A DNA stretch of 64,000 nt, taken from Dendrophyllia cribrosa (taxonomy: Eukaryota > Cnidaria > Anthozoa > Scleractinia > Dendrophylliidae). Positions 36,301 to 47,559 of this stretch are shown piece after piece (within the stretch, counting starts at the first letter, position 1; each line of letters starts with the position of its first letter). The stretch lies in contig JAJLRJ010000010.1 of NCBI GenBank assembly GCA_024195265.1, forward strand, positions 39,828,298 to 39,892,297, given 5' to 3'. The notes beneath the pieces are model-generated. The model saw nothing but the letters and a program-made list of their open reading frames with translations. It had not been told where the DNA came from and searched no databases. The translations under genes were made by a program, and so were the position numbers.

Positions 36301-39300
36301 CATAGGATTTTATCCACAGACTCAAAAGTTAGAACTACCTATATGTCTCCATAATTGACTCTGGGAGTGGAAGATTAACTTATGTTAACTTTAATTTACT
36401 GCAGATTTCAAACTGCCCTCGACATTTTAGGGACAAATCTTATTTTGACCTTCAGGAAACTTCTTTGATTTTTCAGCGTCCTGCAAATACTCAAACGTTT
36501 TGCAAAATATTTTAATTCGCCTGATTAGTATGAAGAGTGCTATGTATTGTTAGTACGACCGATCAACCGATGCTTGGTTTGTTTATCAAGCCGGATCACG
36601 GATGTTGTGTATCCATTCATCGTATCATAGATATTGTTTTCACGACTAAAAAAGAACTGAACAAGACCGCAAGAATGCACTTGACAGAATTAGTCGAGAA
36701 TCGCACTATTATAGTGCGTTCTCGACTATTCTGTTAAGTACATACAAACAGTGAAACTCAAAGTCTGCCGACACTATCTTTCACAAAATAGTTCTGTCAG
36801 TTTTTAGATTTTGTCCGACGAACACATGTTACGACCGATCAATTCAAGCCAGTGACTCTTTGCTTGTGTATTCATTCAATGTGCTATTGATATTGTTTTC
36901 ATTTCGACTAAAAAAGAAACAGGCGCACAAGAATATAGTCAACAGTATTGTCTATTTGAAAGCCATAAATTATAAAATAGCTGAGAATAGCACTACCATG
37001 TTATTAACTGACACAATCTTTCAATAGTTTGCCATTTTTTTTAAGGCAAAACAAAATTACTTATTTCTCTTTTATCTCTCAATTATCATTTCGTTTCTCT
37101 GATCTGCCTGTCTACCTTTAATTTAAATGACGTACGTTTTTCTGCAGTTATTCCTTATGCAAAAGGATGTTAAAACTTTTAGCTTCGTGTAACTGTAGCT
37201 TGTCGAGTATTTAAAATCATTGCTCAACTATAAAAACATTTGTTCATGTAGCCAGATTTTGGAGGTCAATGTTGCTTACCCTAAAATCGAAAAGAATTCC
37301 TTATAAAATAAACCGATTTTACCGAAGCACCTTACTTTGAAAAGGCAGGTTGTTTGTTGACAATTGTTGCAATGCGGCTCACGGCAACGCTGGGCGTTGT
37401 GACATTTTAATTCAATTTTTAAGCACAAAAGAAAACTGTCGTCTATTCATGATTTTCTCTTAAATATTTATAGGGATCTAAAAAAATAAACAAATAAATT
37501 TAGAAACAATGAAAATTTTGCGTGAAATTAATGATCCTCAAATTGATTCCAGCAACTAAAGCAGATGCTAAGAAACATAAGAAGAAACAACATTCAGGAT
37601 TAAACGAGATTCGAACCCATGGCGACTTTGCGATTGCTGCCGCTCTAGCCAACCGGAGAACTACTATCATCAATTGTGAAATTATGAAACATTTCCTAGC
37701 CAAGAAATGACACTAAAATGACACTGGTTCAAATTAGAGAAAACTTAAAAAAAATACAACTACCTCTTGTTTACAGAGACCTAAATAAATAATTCAAAAT
37801 TTAACAATGAAATTTTTTCTAGCCAAAAACGACACTAGAATGTCAGTTGTGCTAAAAATAAAAACTTTCAACTATTTATAGCTACCTGTTTACTGTAGGA
37901 ACTTCAATAAATAAATAAATTAACAATTTAGAAACAATTAATCAGACTTATAACATGTCAACTGAATGGATGGTTTGGCAGTCGACCTGAACGAACTCTA
38001 CTACCACAATAGCTGAATAAGGGAGTATCTAATTTTCGCGGGTCGCGGGTCGCGGGTAAATTGTCGCGCGTTGTAGGTGAAAAACTAATTATCACTAAGC
38101 GCTGCTTACGTAGAATTCCTTACACAGGTGTTTCGTCTAGGTGTTTTCGTCTAAGCGGTCCCTAGCGTACGTAGCCCTTTATGCTTTCTCGCCCCAAAAG
38201 AAGAATTCCTAAAACGATCGGTTTTTTTGCCTTCCTCAGGTTATAATCAACGGACCTGGTAGGAGGTATACAACTAATAAGTCTACTAGTGTTGTTTTTA
38301 CATACTAATACAAATACACTGTGGCATAAATTTGTTCTCCGTTCACATAATGGATAGTATGTTTTGTTAACACATCCGTTGGATACCGGTTTATCAGGTG
38401 GATAGCGTTATCCAGCCTTCGAACATCCGGGGCCTGGTCGTTAAGAGGAACGGTTATACTAATAGAAGCGGTACAGTCGAACGTTCCATGAGGCGTTCCT
38501 GGGGAGAGATAGCAAAACGAGCTACGTACGTACGGTTAGTGCTAACCGTACGTACGTTAGAGGGCGAGTTACCTGTCTAGACAAAACACCTGTGTAAGGA
38601 ATTCTTCGTGAGCAGCGCTTAGTGATAATTAGTTTTTCACCCACAACCCGCGACAATTTACCCGCGACCCGCGACAACTTACCCGCGACCCGCGAAATTT
38701 AGATACTCCCCTGAATAAAAGTCATGATCTGAACGGTTAAGCCAACCGAGCGGTACGTTCCTTTCGGCAGAAAGCTGTTCACGAGGCCGAGTCATCTTAA
38801 AGATTTCTTAGGTAAAATGTCGCCGCGAACTTTTCTTTGGAATTGGAAGGTGTGAAATAAAATTGTTGTTGTTGTTGTTATTCTAACATCGGAAAATTTA
38901 ACGCCTTTTCGGAGGGATAAACATGTCGTGCGAAATAAGGCCTGCCTAATTCGGGGGATAAGATTCTTTCCCCTAAAATGTTCTGCTGTTGAAATGTTCA
39001 GCGACAAAAACTGAAAAGCCCAAGCTGTAAAAGCTTTCACATGGTTTTTCGGTTTCCTTTAAAGTCCTAAAATTATAAGGAAAAACAGTAAAATCCCATT
39101 CCAAACATTGTCCTAAATTTCCTTGTAAGGTGCCCATGTCTTTGAGCTAGTCACGCTGGTTCTAAATTGAGTTTTGAGTCTGCGAACTGGGAAATCCTAA
39201 TAATTTGGTAGCATGCAGTGGAGATCTATTGAACAGTAAATTACTTTGCTGTACAAGGTGGTTCTAAAATTAAGTCATAATAAGATGAATGTGACCATGA

Positions 39301-42300
39301 TTCAAAATGAAATCAGTTATAATGAGCAGTACTTCACGCATCAGTTTTACGTTTATATTGTGATGTTGTTTATTCTAGTTTACAAGGTGCTTTTAACTTT
39401 GGAGTCTGTGTATAAAATCACTAAATAAATGCGACTACTCTAACGACAGCAACATCATCAGCAGTATTTTCCTGTGATGTTGTTCTATTTAATATGGTGT
39501 TTGCTTAACCTTTTCATTCCGAGAGTCATGAATTATGGAGACATATAGTGTAGTTCAACTTTTGAGTCCGTGGACGAAATCCTATGGTGTGATTATTTAA
39601 ATGAAACCTCTTCGGCAGTACTTTTGCATGGTACCATTTGTTTTTCTATATTTCACAAAATGAAATTTGGAATTTTTCTTGAATTTTGATTGTTGGCGGA
39701 CGCGTTCAAAATCTGTGCGTGGATAGAGTCCAGTTAGTATTCACATTAAAGTCTGCAGTACTTTCCCGTTCGTATACGTGAACAATTTTTAAACTTTTGA
39801 AGCTTGCACTTTGGAACTCTTATAGATGGTAAGTGATATGGACGCAACAAAAACAACACAGACGCCTTCGGGTCGTAATTTCCCGACGTTAATTAGAGCT
39901 CTTGTGTTGTATCACGGTTGACCACCCAAATTCCAATTCTTCCCTCCACGAATTCAAAGCAAGTCAATCTTGTTAAACTGAGCTAAATAACGCATTGCAA
40001 TTCGCGGTATTTGTACTATATTTTCCCATTTTGCAATTGCTTCGAAATTGCTGACATGCACTTTAACAAAGTGGGAGTTTGTTATATATGCCATGTTACA
40101 AACGCGGTGTTCATTCCGTGCGAAGGACAAGTACGTACATGTTATATGAAAAGAATACTGAGAACAACAGCTATAATATTTCCAAACAACACGGAAAATA
40201 AAATTAAGAGCACTTCAGTATGGCTAATAAGATTAAAGGAGTGTCCTATAAGACTCCCATATCCGCCTTTTTACCACATTTTATTCGATATTACAATGTT
40301 GAGTCAACTTTGTGCGAGTTCTGTCCGTTCTTGTAGTTACAGCTAAAATTATTGTGGAGCTTTCTTCAACGATAACCAAAGTTGTTTTGCAGCGCTTCTT
40401 TGGGCGATAGGAAATGATGCTAGATCGTTCTATCTTAGCTAAGACTACTAAAGTACAAGCTTCACTTTGGCACTGTTTCCAGTTGATTAAGGTCACTACC
40501 CCAGTTAAACATAAATTGGCTTTAATTCGTTCCTTTTATTTTTCATGGCAGTGGAGTTTAATTCGCAATTAGGCAATCACCGAGCGGATGGGCACTTGAA
40601 AAACAGCAGATTAAATTGCGGGATTTCGTATAAACTTACCAAAACAGTTCATATGTTTTATGTTTCCCAATACATTTTGTAAGACATAATAATGAAGAAA
40701 CGAATTAAAAACCAAGATACATGCAGTGCATGCAGGCTTTTTAATGAACATGGTAGTTTTTAGAAATCAAATGGAATCGGGGAAGCTTTAGATTTCTTGT
40801 TTTATCGCCCGAAAATAGTTTGCAGCCAAACATATGAGATTAAAATTAAATCTACAAAGTCTTAGAAAAACAAAAGAGAATGGAGACACCGCTATATTTT
40901 TACCCTCTGCTGGTACAAAAAAGGGTAAAAAATCTTGCAAAACTACAGTACCTGTTTAGGTGAGTTACCATAGAATGAAAACTTTAACATTGTTGGAGCT
41001 ATTATGGTGAAAATGTACAAATTTCGTGACTTCGTGTTGACAACCTAATATAAATCTCATAATCTTCTTTAGTGTATGAAATTCACCGAGCTAATCTCCG
41101 AAACCCGGAGTAGCTTCACAACGGCGCGGCAAAAATATATGCCGATATCCGGATTTTTATTATTCAGAAAATTCAGGCTACACGACGTTAAAAAAAACAT
41201 ACCCTTGAATGAAATTCTTCAAAAAGGTACCTTACTGACAAAAACAATAAATGATATAAGATCTAGAACGGCGCATACAAAAATACATTCGAAGACGCAA
41301 CATACTGATGTTTGCTAGTTTAATGTAGTGGAAACATATTGCATCAAATTGACAACAAAAATTGGACGCTTTAATACAAATGTAACAACTTTTCCACGTT
41401 TATATTGTATATTTTGGTAATATAAATAAGAGCTTTCCACGATTACGGTTGAGTTTTCGCTCTAATCAGTTCCAAACCAAACAGAAATTCATAAAGCTTT
41501 ATTTTGTTTCATCCCTTACGATTTTACGGAATCTTAATGGATGCATCCATCTCGAGGAAGGCGAACTTTCGTTTAAAAAAGATAACAGAAGGTTTCCGAA
41601 ATGTTATTTAAATTTACTGAGAGAAACTAAATGCAAATGCTTTAGCAAAAAATTCTAGAACTTTATACCCAGCTGCGAAAAACAAGGGAAGCTCAACGAT
41701 GTTTTATGAACGCTAAATTATCGCTTTTTGTTTTTCCATTGCGACAATTAGCTAAAGGTTCAAATATTTATGACTATTAAATTAATGTCAGCGAATAATT
41801 GAAAACTAAAAGATCTGTTCATTAACTGTATGGCCATGCTGAATACAAAGAAATGTCGAATAAGAAATAGATTAAAGAATTCTTATTTCTCGATGACCCT
41901 GCCCCTAAATCATTGAATCATGCATTGATCTGATAGAGCCATTTATTTATTTGCAGTTCTTGTTGCCGAATTGAAACCAACTTTCTGGCAGCTATAAGAC
42001 CTATAAATTTAAGTCTCGTTTATCCCGAGAACATGACATTTCAAATAGGCTCTGCTAGAACCGTGTGAATATGCATATGACCGTATAAATGCCGCCGAGT
42101 TTGATAAATATTCGCAACTGATTAGTTGAGATGGATTGTCATAAATATAAAAGTGATTCATACCACCTATAAGTGACCGATACTTAAAACTCGTACCAAA
42201 TTCATCGATAAACTAACACACTTAATAACGCTAGTCATAAAAAACTCTGTTCTGGCAAATTGATAAATAGGTTTGGAGGGGGTTTGGATGCTGTATAGCG

Positions 42301-43086
42301 CGGAAAGGGTAAATTGTTTAACATATCTACATTTAACAGTTGACATAGCACAGCTAGAGTCCGGCCGTAAATACTTGACATCGTAAATGTCATAGTTGAA
42401 GCTGGAAGAACTTGTTTCAATGTGTTTGCGATAAAAGAGTTATTTAACTGAAAATTGGTTAATCTGGAGGGCTTTCTCTCTAAAGGGAAATCTTATATGA
42501 TGAAATCGAGTCAACGGTCAAAAAAATTGCTGACGAAGTAAATATTTTCAAACAAAAGGCATTCATCGAAAAACAGGGTAAACTATGGATGATTTATCGC
42601 AAATATAGAAAATATGATGCATTTTAAGGCCCGTGAAGTAGCGAATTTGTACATTGTTTCGATACGAACGAGGCAAGTTACAACTTGTCTCATCCGGATT
42701 GAAGTTTCATGTTGTACTAACTGCAAAGCGTGTTTACATCATCTCGATTTCCGTTGTAAAACCACATGAAAAACAACGCACATCATAGCTCAGAAAATAC
42801 CATTGGAAGCCGTAGGTTTTATACAAAAGTGAGGCAATTTTACGGTTCAATTTGGCCATAATGAAAGGAATAAAGTTACTAAAAATACCGATGACGAAAC
42901 ATTGCACAAAATGTTGTATTCCTCTCCCAAAGTCATGCTGCGTTTCTTGATTTCGCACGCATAGAAATTTTGCATATTGAGCGGTGAGTTTTATATACAT
43001 TTTTAGGCAAATTAGCGGCAATATTTTTGTATTTCATGGACAGAAAACAACTCGGTACTTACCACAAAGTTAATCTGAAGCTCCAT
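27069..43086 (-). CDS. TNF receptor superfamily member with death domain (p75NTR/TNFRSF16-like architecture)
   Basis: Seven exons, 5' to 3': 43086-43063, 33706-33539, 33141-32896, 31734-31563, 30652-30464, 27912-27700 and 27346-27069. All phases agree, giving 429 residues. Residues 1-23 are a signal peptide split between exons 1 and 2 (MELQINFV then ILLIIAVLLG). Four TNFR cysteine-rich domains follow: about 25-60, 63-104, 104-144 and 147-185, with CxxC pairs such as CKPCKRC and CMDC. The membrane helix is 231-253, followed by KRRRR stop-transfer. The juxtamembrane region is Ser/Arg-rich (exon 6). The death domain is about 345-427, with WIKLAGLL, VLHEWGQRDG and LVEVLKEM. Known: such receptors bind TNF-like or neurotrophin-like ligands and recruit adaptors through death-domain contacts. 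Four CRDs plus a C-terminal death domain in about 430 residues is the plan of p75NTR, but orthology is not proven; EDAR-like or lineage-specific receptors remain possible. A TATA-like tattataccgg (minus strand, about 43204-43214) lies roughly 120 bp before the ATG. Confidence 0.85.
27700..27912 (-). CDS. TNF receptor exon 6 (cytoplasmic linker)
   Basis: Acceptor attttgtag, donor gtaagt. A Ser/Thr/Gln/Arg-rich, probably disordered linker, for example RGRRTTTHATSARSNSQHQR. Confidence 0.8.
28143..28170. repeat. Poly-G tract, 28 nt
   Basis: Uninterrupted G run in the TNF receptor intron between the membrane and linker exons. Confidence 0.85.
28335..28495. repeat. GC-rich foldback repeat
   Basis: gagcgagcgaaag...ccgagggg pairs loosely with cccctcg...cgttcgctcgctc. 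Common-repeat appearance, no coding. Confidence 0.45.
29095..30451. mobile_element. TA-flanked DNA transposon with perfect TIRs
   Basis: Ends CCTTATTGGTACTAATTTTC and onward are perfect complements (25 bp counting the flanking TA: 29093-29117 and 30429-30453). The TA duplication suggests the Tc1/mariner/pogo group. A minus-strand ORF (29533-29339) ends in an acidic EYDDSDTDDEV tail; it could be a transposase C-terminus, but I cannot show this. A TTAA MITE is nested inside. Confidence 0.75.
29764..30419. mobile_element. TTAA-flanked MITE, GGACGTTCGCGC family (copy 2, nested)
   Basis: 656 bp; ends GGACGTTCGCGC and GCGCGAACGTCC are perfect complements; TTAA at 29760-29763 and 30420-30423. Interior gggggtcaccg blocks match 15065-15747. 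Confidence 0.85.
30464..30652 (-). CDS. TNF receptor exon 5 (stalk and membrane helix)
   Basis: Acceptor tcttgcag, donor gtacag. Encodes a Gly-rich stalk, a 23-residue hydrophobic helix starting IIPLISVVLVIC and KRRRR. A transposable element ends 10 bp beyond the donor. Confidence 0.87.
31315..31505 (+). repeat. Satellite-related single copy
   Basis: Carries tagttctaacttttaagtct, tgaccattcaaatgaaacct and tggtaccatttg, ending gttaaagggttaa: the longer subfamily of the 106-bp satellite. Confidence 0.7.
31563..31734 (-). CDS. TNF receptor exon 4 (CRD4)
   Basis: Acceptor atatttag, donor gtaagt. GTFSDKESFELPCVKCSKCE then ECNASRDTICE, completing the fourth repeat. Confidence 0.88.
31806..32150 (-). 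mobile_element. LINE 3' end with (ATGT)n tail (second copy)
   Basis: Same tail as 8455-8710 (tacatacatac, ctttcccaaaggggcttttc). In the TNF receptor intron between CRD3 and CRD4 exons. Confidence 0.5.
32165..32735 (+). repeat. 106-bp satellite array A
   Basis: Five or so units in head-to-tail order; the anchor atcctaaagtgtgacca recurs at spacings of 106, 106 and 110 bp. Unit core: gtacaaggtggttctaactt, gagtctgtggatgaaatcc, gcagtactttcctgtgg. Confidence 0.9.
32896..33141 (-). CDS. TNF receptor exon 3 (CRD2-CRD3)
   Basis: 82 codons, acceptor ttttgacag, donor gtttgt. Twelve cysteines in TNFR spacing. Confidence 0.9.
33539..33706 (-). CDS. TNF receptor exon 2 (signal peptide core, CRD1)
   Basis: 56 codons, acceptor gttttag, donor gtaaga. 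Hydrophobic ILLIIAVLLGSYVSG, then SCPENFYTSVNNICCRLC and the rest of CRD1. Confidence 0.85.
34163..34346. mobile_element. Foldback MITE with about 75-bp near-perfect arms
   Basis: Left ggttttcactagcgcataag through acgcagactcagtaacacg; right is the complement. In TNF receptor intron 1. Confidence 0.85.
35730..35960 (-). repeat. Satellite-related single copy (degenerate)
   Basis: Minus-strand matches to the satellite (tttcatttgaatggttgcac, cataataaacagca), strongly diverged. Confidence 0.45.
36180..36365 (-). repeat. Satellite-related single copy
   Basis: Reverse complement of the long subfamily: aatggtaccatgcaaaag, tttcatttgaatggtcgcac, cacagactcaaaagttagaa. Confidence 0.7.
36682..36736. repeat. 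Short imperfect palindrome
   Basis: gacagaattagtcgagaatc...gttctcgactattctgtt with centre ctattatag. Confidence 0.8.
37590..37690 (-). mobile_element. tRNA-like SINE fragment
   Basis: The minus strand has an A-box-like ttggctagagcgg and a B-box-like gggttcgaatctcg about 35 bp apart, but no matching acceptor stem. It is therefore not called as a tRNA gene. Confidence 0.5.
38031..38710. mobile_element. 680-bp foldback element with 8-bp target duplication
   Basis: Arms of about 130 bp start gggagtatctaattttcgcg; the right end is the complement with few changes. Target duplication CTGAATAA at 38023-38030 and 38711-38718. The gcgggtc motif is tandemly repeated in both arms. Eight-bp duplications are typical of hAT elements, though other groups also make them. 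Confidence 0.88.
38524..38557. repeat. Perfect inverted repeat, 16-bp arms
   Basis: acgtacgtacggttag, spacer tg, ctaaccgtacgtacgt, inside the 680-bp element. Confidence 0.9.
39185..39690 (+). repeat. Satellite-related degenerate copies
   Basis: Two or three diverged units (tgtacaaggtggttctaa; gtttacaaggtgcttttaac; tagttcaacttttgagtccg) end in the long subfamily copy. Confidence 0.65.
39700..42900. other. TNF receptor intron 1, no gene seen
   Basis: AT-rich. ORFs up to about 111 codons on either strand show no domain, splice support or repeat identity that I can name. Confidence 0.5.
43063..43086 (-). CDS. TNF receptor exon 1 (start codon, 8 codons)
   Basis: ATG at 43086-43084 encodes MELQINFV, followed by a strong donor, gtaagta. 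It fits exon 2 in phase 0 and completes the signal peptide. The 9.3-kb intron makes this the least certain exon. Confidence 0.65.
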
Positions 43087-43393
43087 AGTCAAGGAAATGT
43101 ACCAAAACGATCAGTAACGTTCCCAGATTTTCTTCCACCGGCCGTCACGTCCAAGTCATTCGACGGTTGATTGGTCAAAGATCAATTATCCAATAACAAA
43201 GCCGGTATAATACCCTCACAGCCCTTACTTCCATTTCATCAATGAACCCCGCTTTCTGTCAGCCAAAACAAACACGCAACTCTACGTAACACAACAGCGG
43301 CTAATAAGTTCATTTCTTCACTACCACCGTCGCGGAGATTTCACCACAAAGAGTTTTGATTTTAAAAACGCGACGTTTTGTCGTTAATTTATT

Positions 43394-45053
43394 AGGGACT
43401 TTAAGCACCGGGAACCGGAACGGCAACGGCGACGCGAAAACTGTCAGGGAAAACCCAAATGACGCATTGCGCATGTTTAGCGGGAAATATCTAGACGTTC
43501 TCTTCCCGGGCCCGACGTCAGATAGCAAGGTTTGCCGTCGTGTGAAAACGTGAGATATATTCCTCATTTTTCTTTGGTTTTATCCAGTCTTTTTTGGTAT
43601 AATACGCTTAATGTTGTTTAAGAAGACTATACAGATATAGGAAACGATATTTATTGCTTCATTTAGGTCAATTTGGGTGCTTCTGTACGCTCTTTGAGAA
43701 ATAGGTGGTAATTCACTACAACTTGTAAACTTAGAACTACGTTTCTTTGCTCAAATTTATTAAAATTAACGCAGTGGCTATTCGTACGGCACCCGTACGC
43801 GGACTTCGATTTGCTATTCGTACGGGAGTCCAAAGCTTTCGACAATTTTCGAGGTTATTCTTCACCTTTGGTGGTCCACAATATTAAATGTTCGTTTAGT
43901 TTTACGAAGCGCTTCTGGTAAGCGATGTTGATTTGGCTCAGACTAATTTTCGAGCGAGCGACTCATTTCGTGACACTTAAGAAATTTTTCGCGTCAAAGA
44001 ATACTCCCGTACGGCCAACTTCGATTTGCTATTCGTACGGAAGTCTAAAACTTTCGACAATTTTCGATGTTATTCTTCACTTTTGCCGATCCATAATATT
44101 GTACGTTTGTTTATATTCACGAAGCGCTTCTTGTGAGCGATGTTTATTCAGCCACGCGAAGGAATCTCGTTTATGTGACATCGCCATGTACTCCCGTACG
44201 CTATAAACTTGTTATTGTTATTCATACGGGAATCTTGTAATTGGTTTTTTGTTTCCAACGCTTTTTCCATTGAGACTACCTTTCCTTGCTCACAAGTTGT
44301 TTAGTTAACAGAGAAGAACTGGTATGTATCAGTATGTCCAGATATATTATAACAATTTGAATTAATTTTTTGACACTTAACTTGTTAGATGCCCCAGACA
44401 CTCAAATTATTGATAATGAAACATATAATAATAAAAAGAATCTCACTCACTACGGCAAAAGGTGATCTTCATTGTGGATCAACAAAAGTGTAGAATAACA
44501 TCGAAAATTGTCGAAAGTTTTCGGACTCACGTACGAATAGCAAATCGAAGTTGGCCGTACGGGAGTATTCTTTGAGGTTAAGTGTCACGAAATGAGTCGT
44601 TCGCTCGCAAATTAGTCTGAGCCAAATCAACATCGCTTATCAGAAGCGCTTCGTAAAACTAAACGAGCATTTAATATTGTGGATCAACAAAAGTGAAGAA
44701 TAACATCGAAAATTGTCGAAAGTTTTGGCCTCCCGTACGAATCGTCCTCAAGAACATCGAAGTCAAAACAGTCGTAAGAATCGTACGGCAGGTCAAGTTT
44801 ATTGGACGTGTTCAAATCGTACAAGAGCGTATACTGCCCGTCGTTGATTATTTTCTTGACACGGCTTATGAGAAGCATTTCCCTAACCTCATTTCGGAAA
44901 AGAGCCGCCTCTACCGAGCTGCACATTTGGCAAACGTTGCGGTTCTGTAGCTGGTTTATTTGTAACTTCGCGCCAAGACCGCGTTCTCTGCCCAGTCTTT
45001 TCTCGGTTTCGACGTCGCCGTTGCCGTTCCGGTTCCCGGTGCTTAAAGTCCCT
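43394..45053. mobile_element. 1.66-kb non-autonomous element with 7-bp target duplication
   Basis: Ends AGGGACTTTAAGCACCGGGA and complement (about 43 bp conserved: ccggaacggcaacggcgacg). Target duplication ATTTATT at 43387-43393 and 45054-45060. Inside, blocks such as gtcgaaagttttcg, gtacgggagtattc and gaagcgcttcgtaaaac occur in inverted and direct copies (43790-44215 versus 44500-44750). No transposase ORF. Confidence 0.85.
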
Positions 45054-45656
45054 ATTTATTCGCCAGGGGACGCTTTCATTTAAGAGCAGTTTTGACAGAA
45101 CAGGCCCGGGCAAGTCCGCGATCCTGGCTTGTCATTGGTGGAATGTTTGCTGGTGTGACTCGTTTGAGACAGCTGACCCCCAAGGGATTTTCAATAAACC
45201 TTGCATATAATTTGCATTGGCTGTGATTTGATCAATTTGCAGAGCATATAAATTTCAATAGTCCAAAGACCATGACAAAACGACATTCTTTAAACAGTTT
45301 AGATTCTCACACGATGTTCACAAACATTACTGGCGACACAGATCCTTAGACAAGGATCATGTGTTATGAGGGCGTTAAATGTTCCAATATCAGCTAATCC
45401 TAATATTTTTTTCATACTTGTTTATGTAGAACATTATTGTCATTCTTTTATGGGGTTATTTTTAATAGGCTGGCTTCCGGTTGTCACGTTTCGAAATCGA
45501 ACGAAGAGAAAGGAAGTCTATAATACACACCTAGCGTGAATGAAAAATAGTTTACAAAAAAATTTTGTCGTCTTTTTTTCGGTTTGACTGCTTGGTCGAG
45601 TTTAAAGAGAGCTTATCACGCGCGCGAGTGAAAGTCATCATTAACGCGCGTGATTA

Positions 45657-46070
45657 AAATTCGAGTCCGTGGATGAAATCCTAAAGTGTGACCATTTTAA
45701 TGAAAGCTATTGAGCAGTACTTTCCTGTGGTACTGATTATTATGCTGTACAAGGTGGTTCTAACTTTTGAGTCTGTGGATGAAATCCTACAGTGTCACTA
45801 TTCCAATGAAAGCTATTAAGCAGTACTTTCCTGTGGTACTGTTCATTATGTTGTACAAGGTGAACTATTGAGTCTGTGGATGAAATCCTAAAGTGTGACC
45901 ATTGAAATGAGCTACTGCAACTGAGCAGTATTTTCCTGTGGTGCTGTTTATTATGCTGTACAAGGTGGTTCTAACTTTTGAGTCTGTGAATGAAATCCTA
46001 AAGTGTGACCATTCAAATGAAAGCTCTCGAGCAGTACTTTCCTGTGGTGCTGTTCATTATGTTGTCAGTA
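45657..46070 (+). repeat. 106-bp satellite array B
   Basis: About four units with the same core as array A (gagtctgtggatgaaatcc, agtactttcctgtggt), one with a deletion in the ggttctaactttt block. Confidence 0.88.
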
Positions 46071-46446
46071 GTCTGGGTCTCGTCAGCACGGAGTAGCAGC
46101 AAAAAAGATAGAAAAACTAGCGCGAACGCCAACCAACCAGGTCGAAACAGCTATCCACGGTTGCATTTTGGCTTTCAGTTTGGGCTCTGTCATGTCGTTG
46201 TCGCGTTAAATGTTCTACGTAGTATCAGTCTTGCTCTATACTTTGATTTTATTATTTCAATGTATGCAAATTAATAGTAATGTAAAGTTTTAATAATTGT
46301 CCACTCCTGAAACTATTAAAAATACCATAACTGCAGGTTTGGATGGTGCTTGATGTAAACCTCATTTTCCCGATTTCTTTTGTTTTCAGCACAAACTGCA
46401 CGTGCTATGCTTCAACTTCGTGGCAATTTACATACGGTGCACATTA

Positions 46447-46830
46447 GGCCCCGTCCACACTAATGCGTTTTTGAAAACCTCCGTTTTTGGTTCCCCGAAA
46501 ACGGATAAAAAGATTTGCGTCCACACTAGGAGCTGAAAAACGATGATCCAAAATTGCTTTTTCATCACCAGGCTCTGCTCTGACGTTTTTCTGTTCAATA
46601 CGCATGCTCCAATAGCGTCAGAAATACTATGCGTTACTAGTTTTGACGTAAGCGTTTTTGAAAAGCTCCGTTTTTGCTGTCCACACTAAAACGATAGACC
46701 TGCGTTTTCGAAAACCTCCGTTTTCATCGATTTCATTCTCCGTTTTTGATCGTTTTAGTGTGGACGATCGGTAAAAACGCATAAAAAAGTATGCGTTTTC
46801 AAACGAAAACGCATTAGTGTGGACGGGGCT
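46447..46830. mobile_element. MITE with GGCCCCGTCCACAC ends
   Basis: Left ggccccgtccacactaatg, right complement ending ggacggggct. Internal subterminal repeats of tccacacta and of aaaacctccgtttt. Both flanks show TTA (46444-46446 and 46831-46833), as in PIF/Harbinger elements. Confidence 0.75.
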
Positions 46831-47360
46831 TTATATGCGAACACACAATGCTACGTCCTAGCATTCCTACATGTACTCTGAATTCCATTGTGCCACTCTA
46901 ACAAAGGAGACTTGAATAATTACACCCCGGTGAGGCTGAGCCTGCACATAAAAGAGTATTATGGTATTTTTCGGAGTGGCCAATAAAATGGAAAAAAGGG
47001 TAAACACTCGTTTGCATATCTCAAACTGACCTTTCCTTTTCACTTTAAGTTACAATGAAGTAAAACCTATTTCACACTTTAGAGTAAAATTAGAAAAAAA
47101 GATCAGAATGTGTAAGCCTCGAAGCCAAGTCGTTCGCTTCATAACTAATATCCTTATCCACTGTACCAACGTGGACTAGCTGCAAGGCAGATGTAATTTT
47201 TAACATATTTATAGAGTTACCCATAACAATAAATGAAAGCTAACCGTTTTCAAATCGGTGCTCAACCCTAAAATGAAAACGAGAATGCAAGGGACCGTGA
47301 ACGAAAATGCTGCTGGTATACGCAAGATCTGTAAGAGATCTGATCAGCCAAAAATAAACA

Positions 47361-47549
47361 AAATACTATAAGAAGCAAGGGCTGACAACTGCGAAGAGAA
47401 AGTAACGCAACAATGGCATGATAGATGAGCCGCAATAACGGCGAAATAGCTATCCACAGTTGCATTTAAACTTTCGGTTTGGTCTCAATCATGCCATTGT
47501 TGCGTTACTTTTTCTACGCAGTTGTCAGCCCTTGCTTCTTATAGTATTT
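47361..47549. mobile_element. Foldback repeat
   Basis: aatactataagaagcaaggg through gtaacgcaacaatggcatga pairs with the complement at 47490-47549. A single arm-like copy (gctatccacggttgcat and onward) is at about 46150-46230. Confidence 0.75.
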
Positions 47550-47559
47550 AACCCTAAAC

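Noticed and set aside
37560..37700. Possible tRNA gene
   Set aside because: A- and B-box-like blocks exist but the acceptor stem does not pair; called SINE-like instead.
40011..40346. 111-codon plus-strand ORF in death receptor intron 1
   Set aside because: No start context, domain or splice partner.
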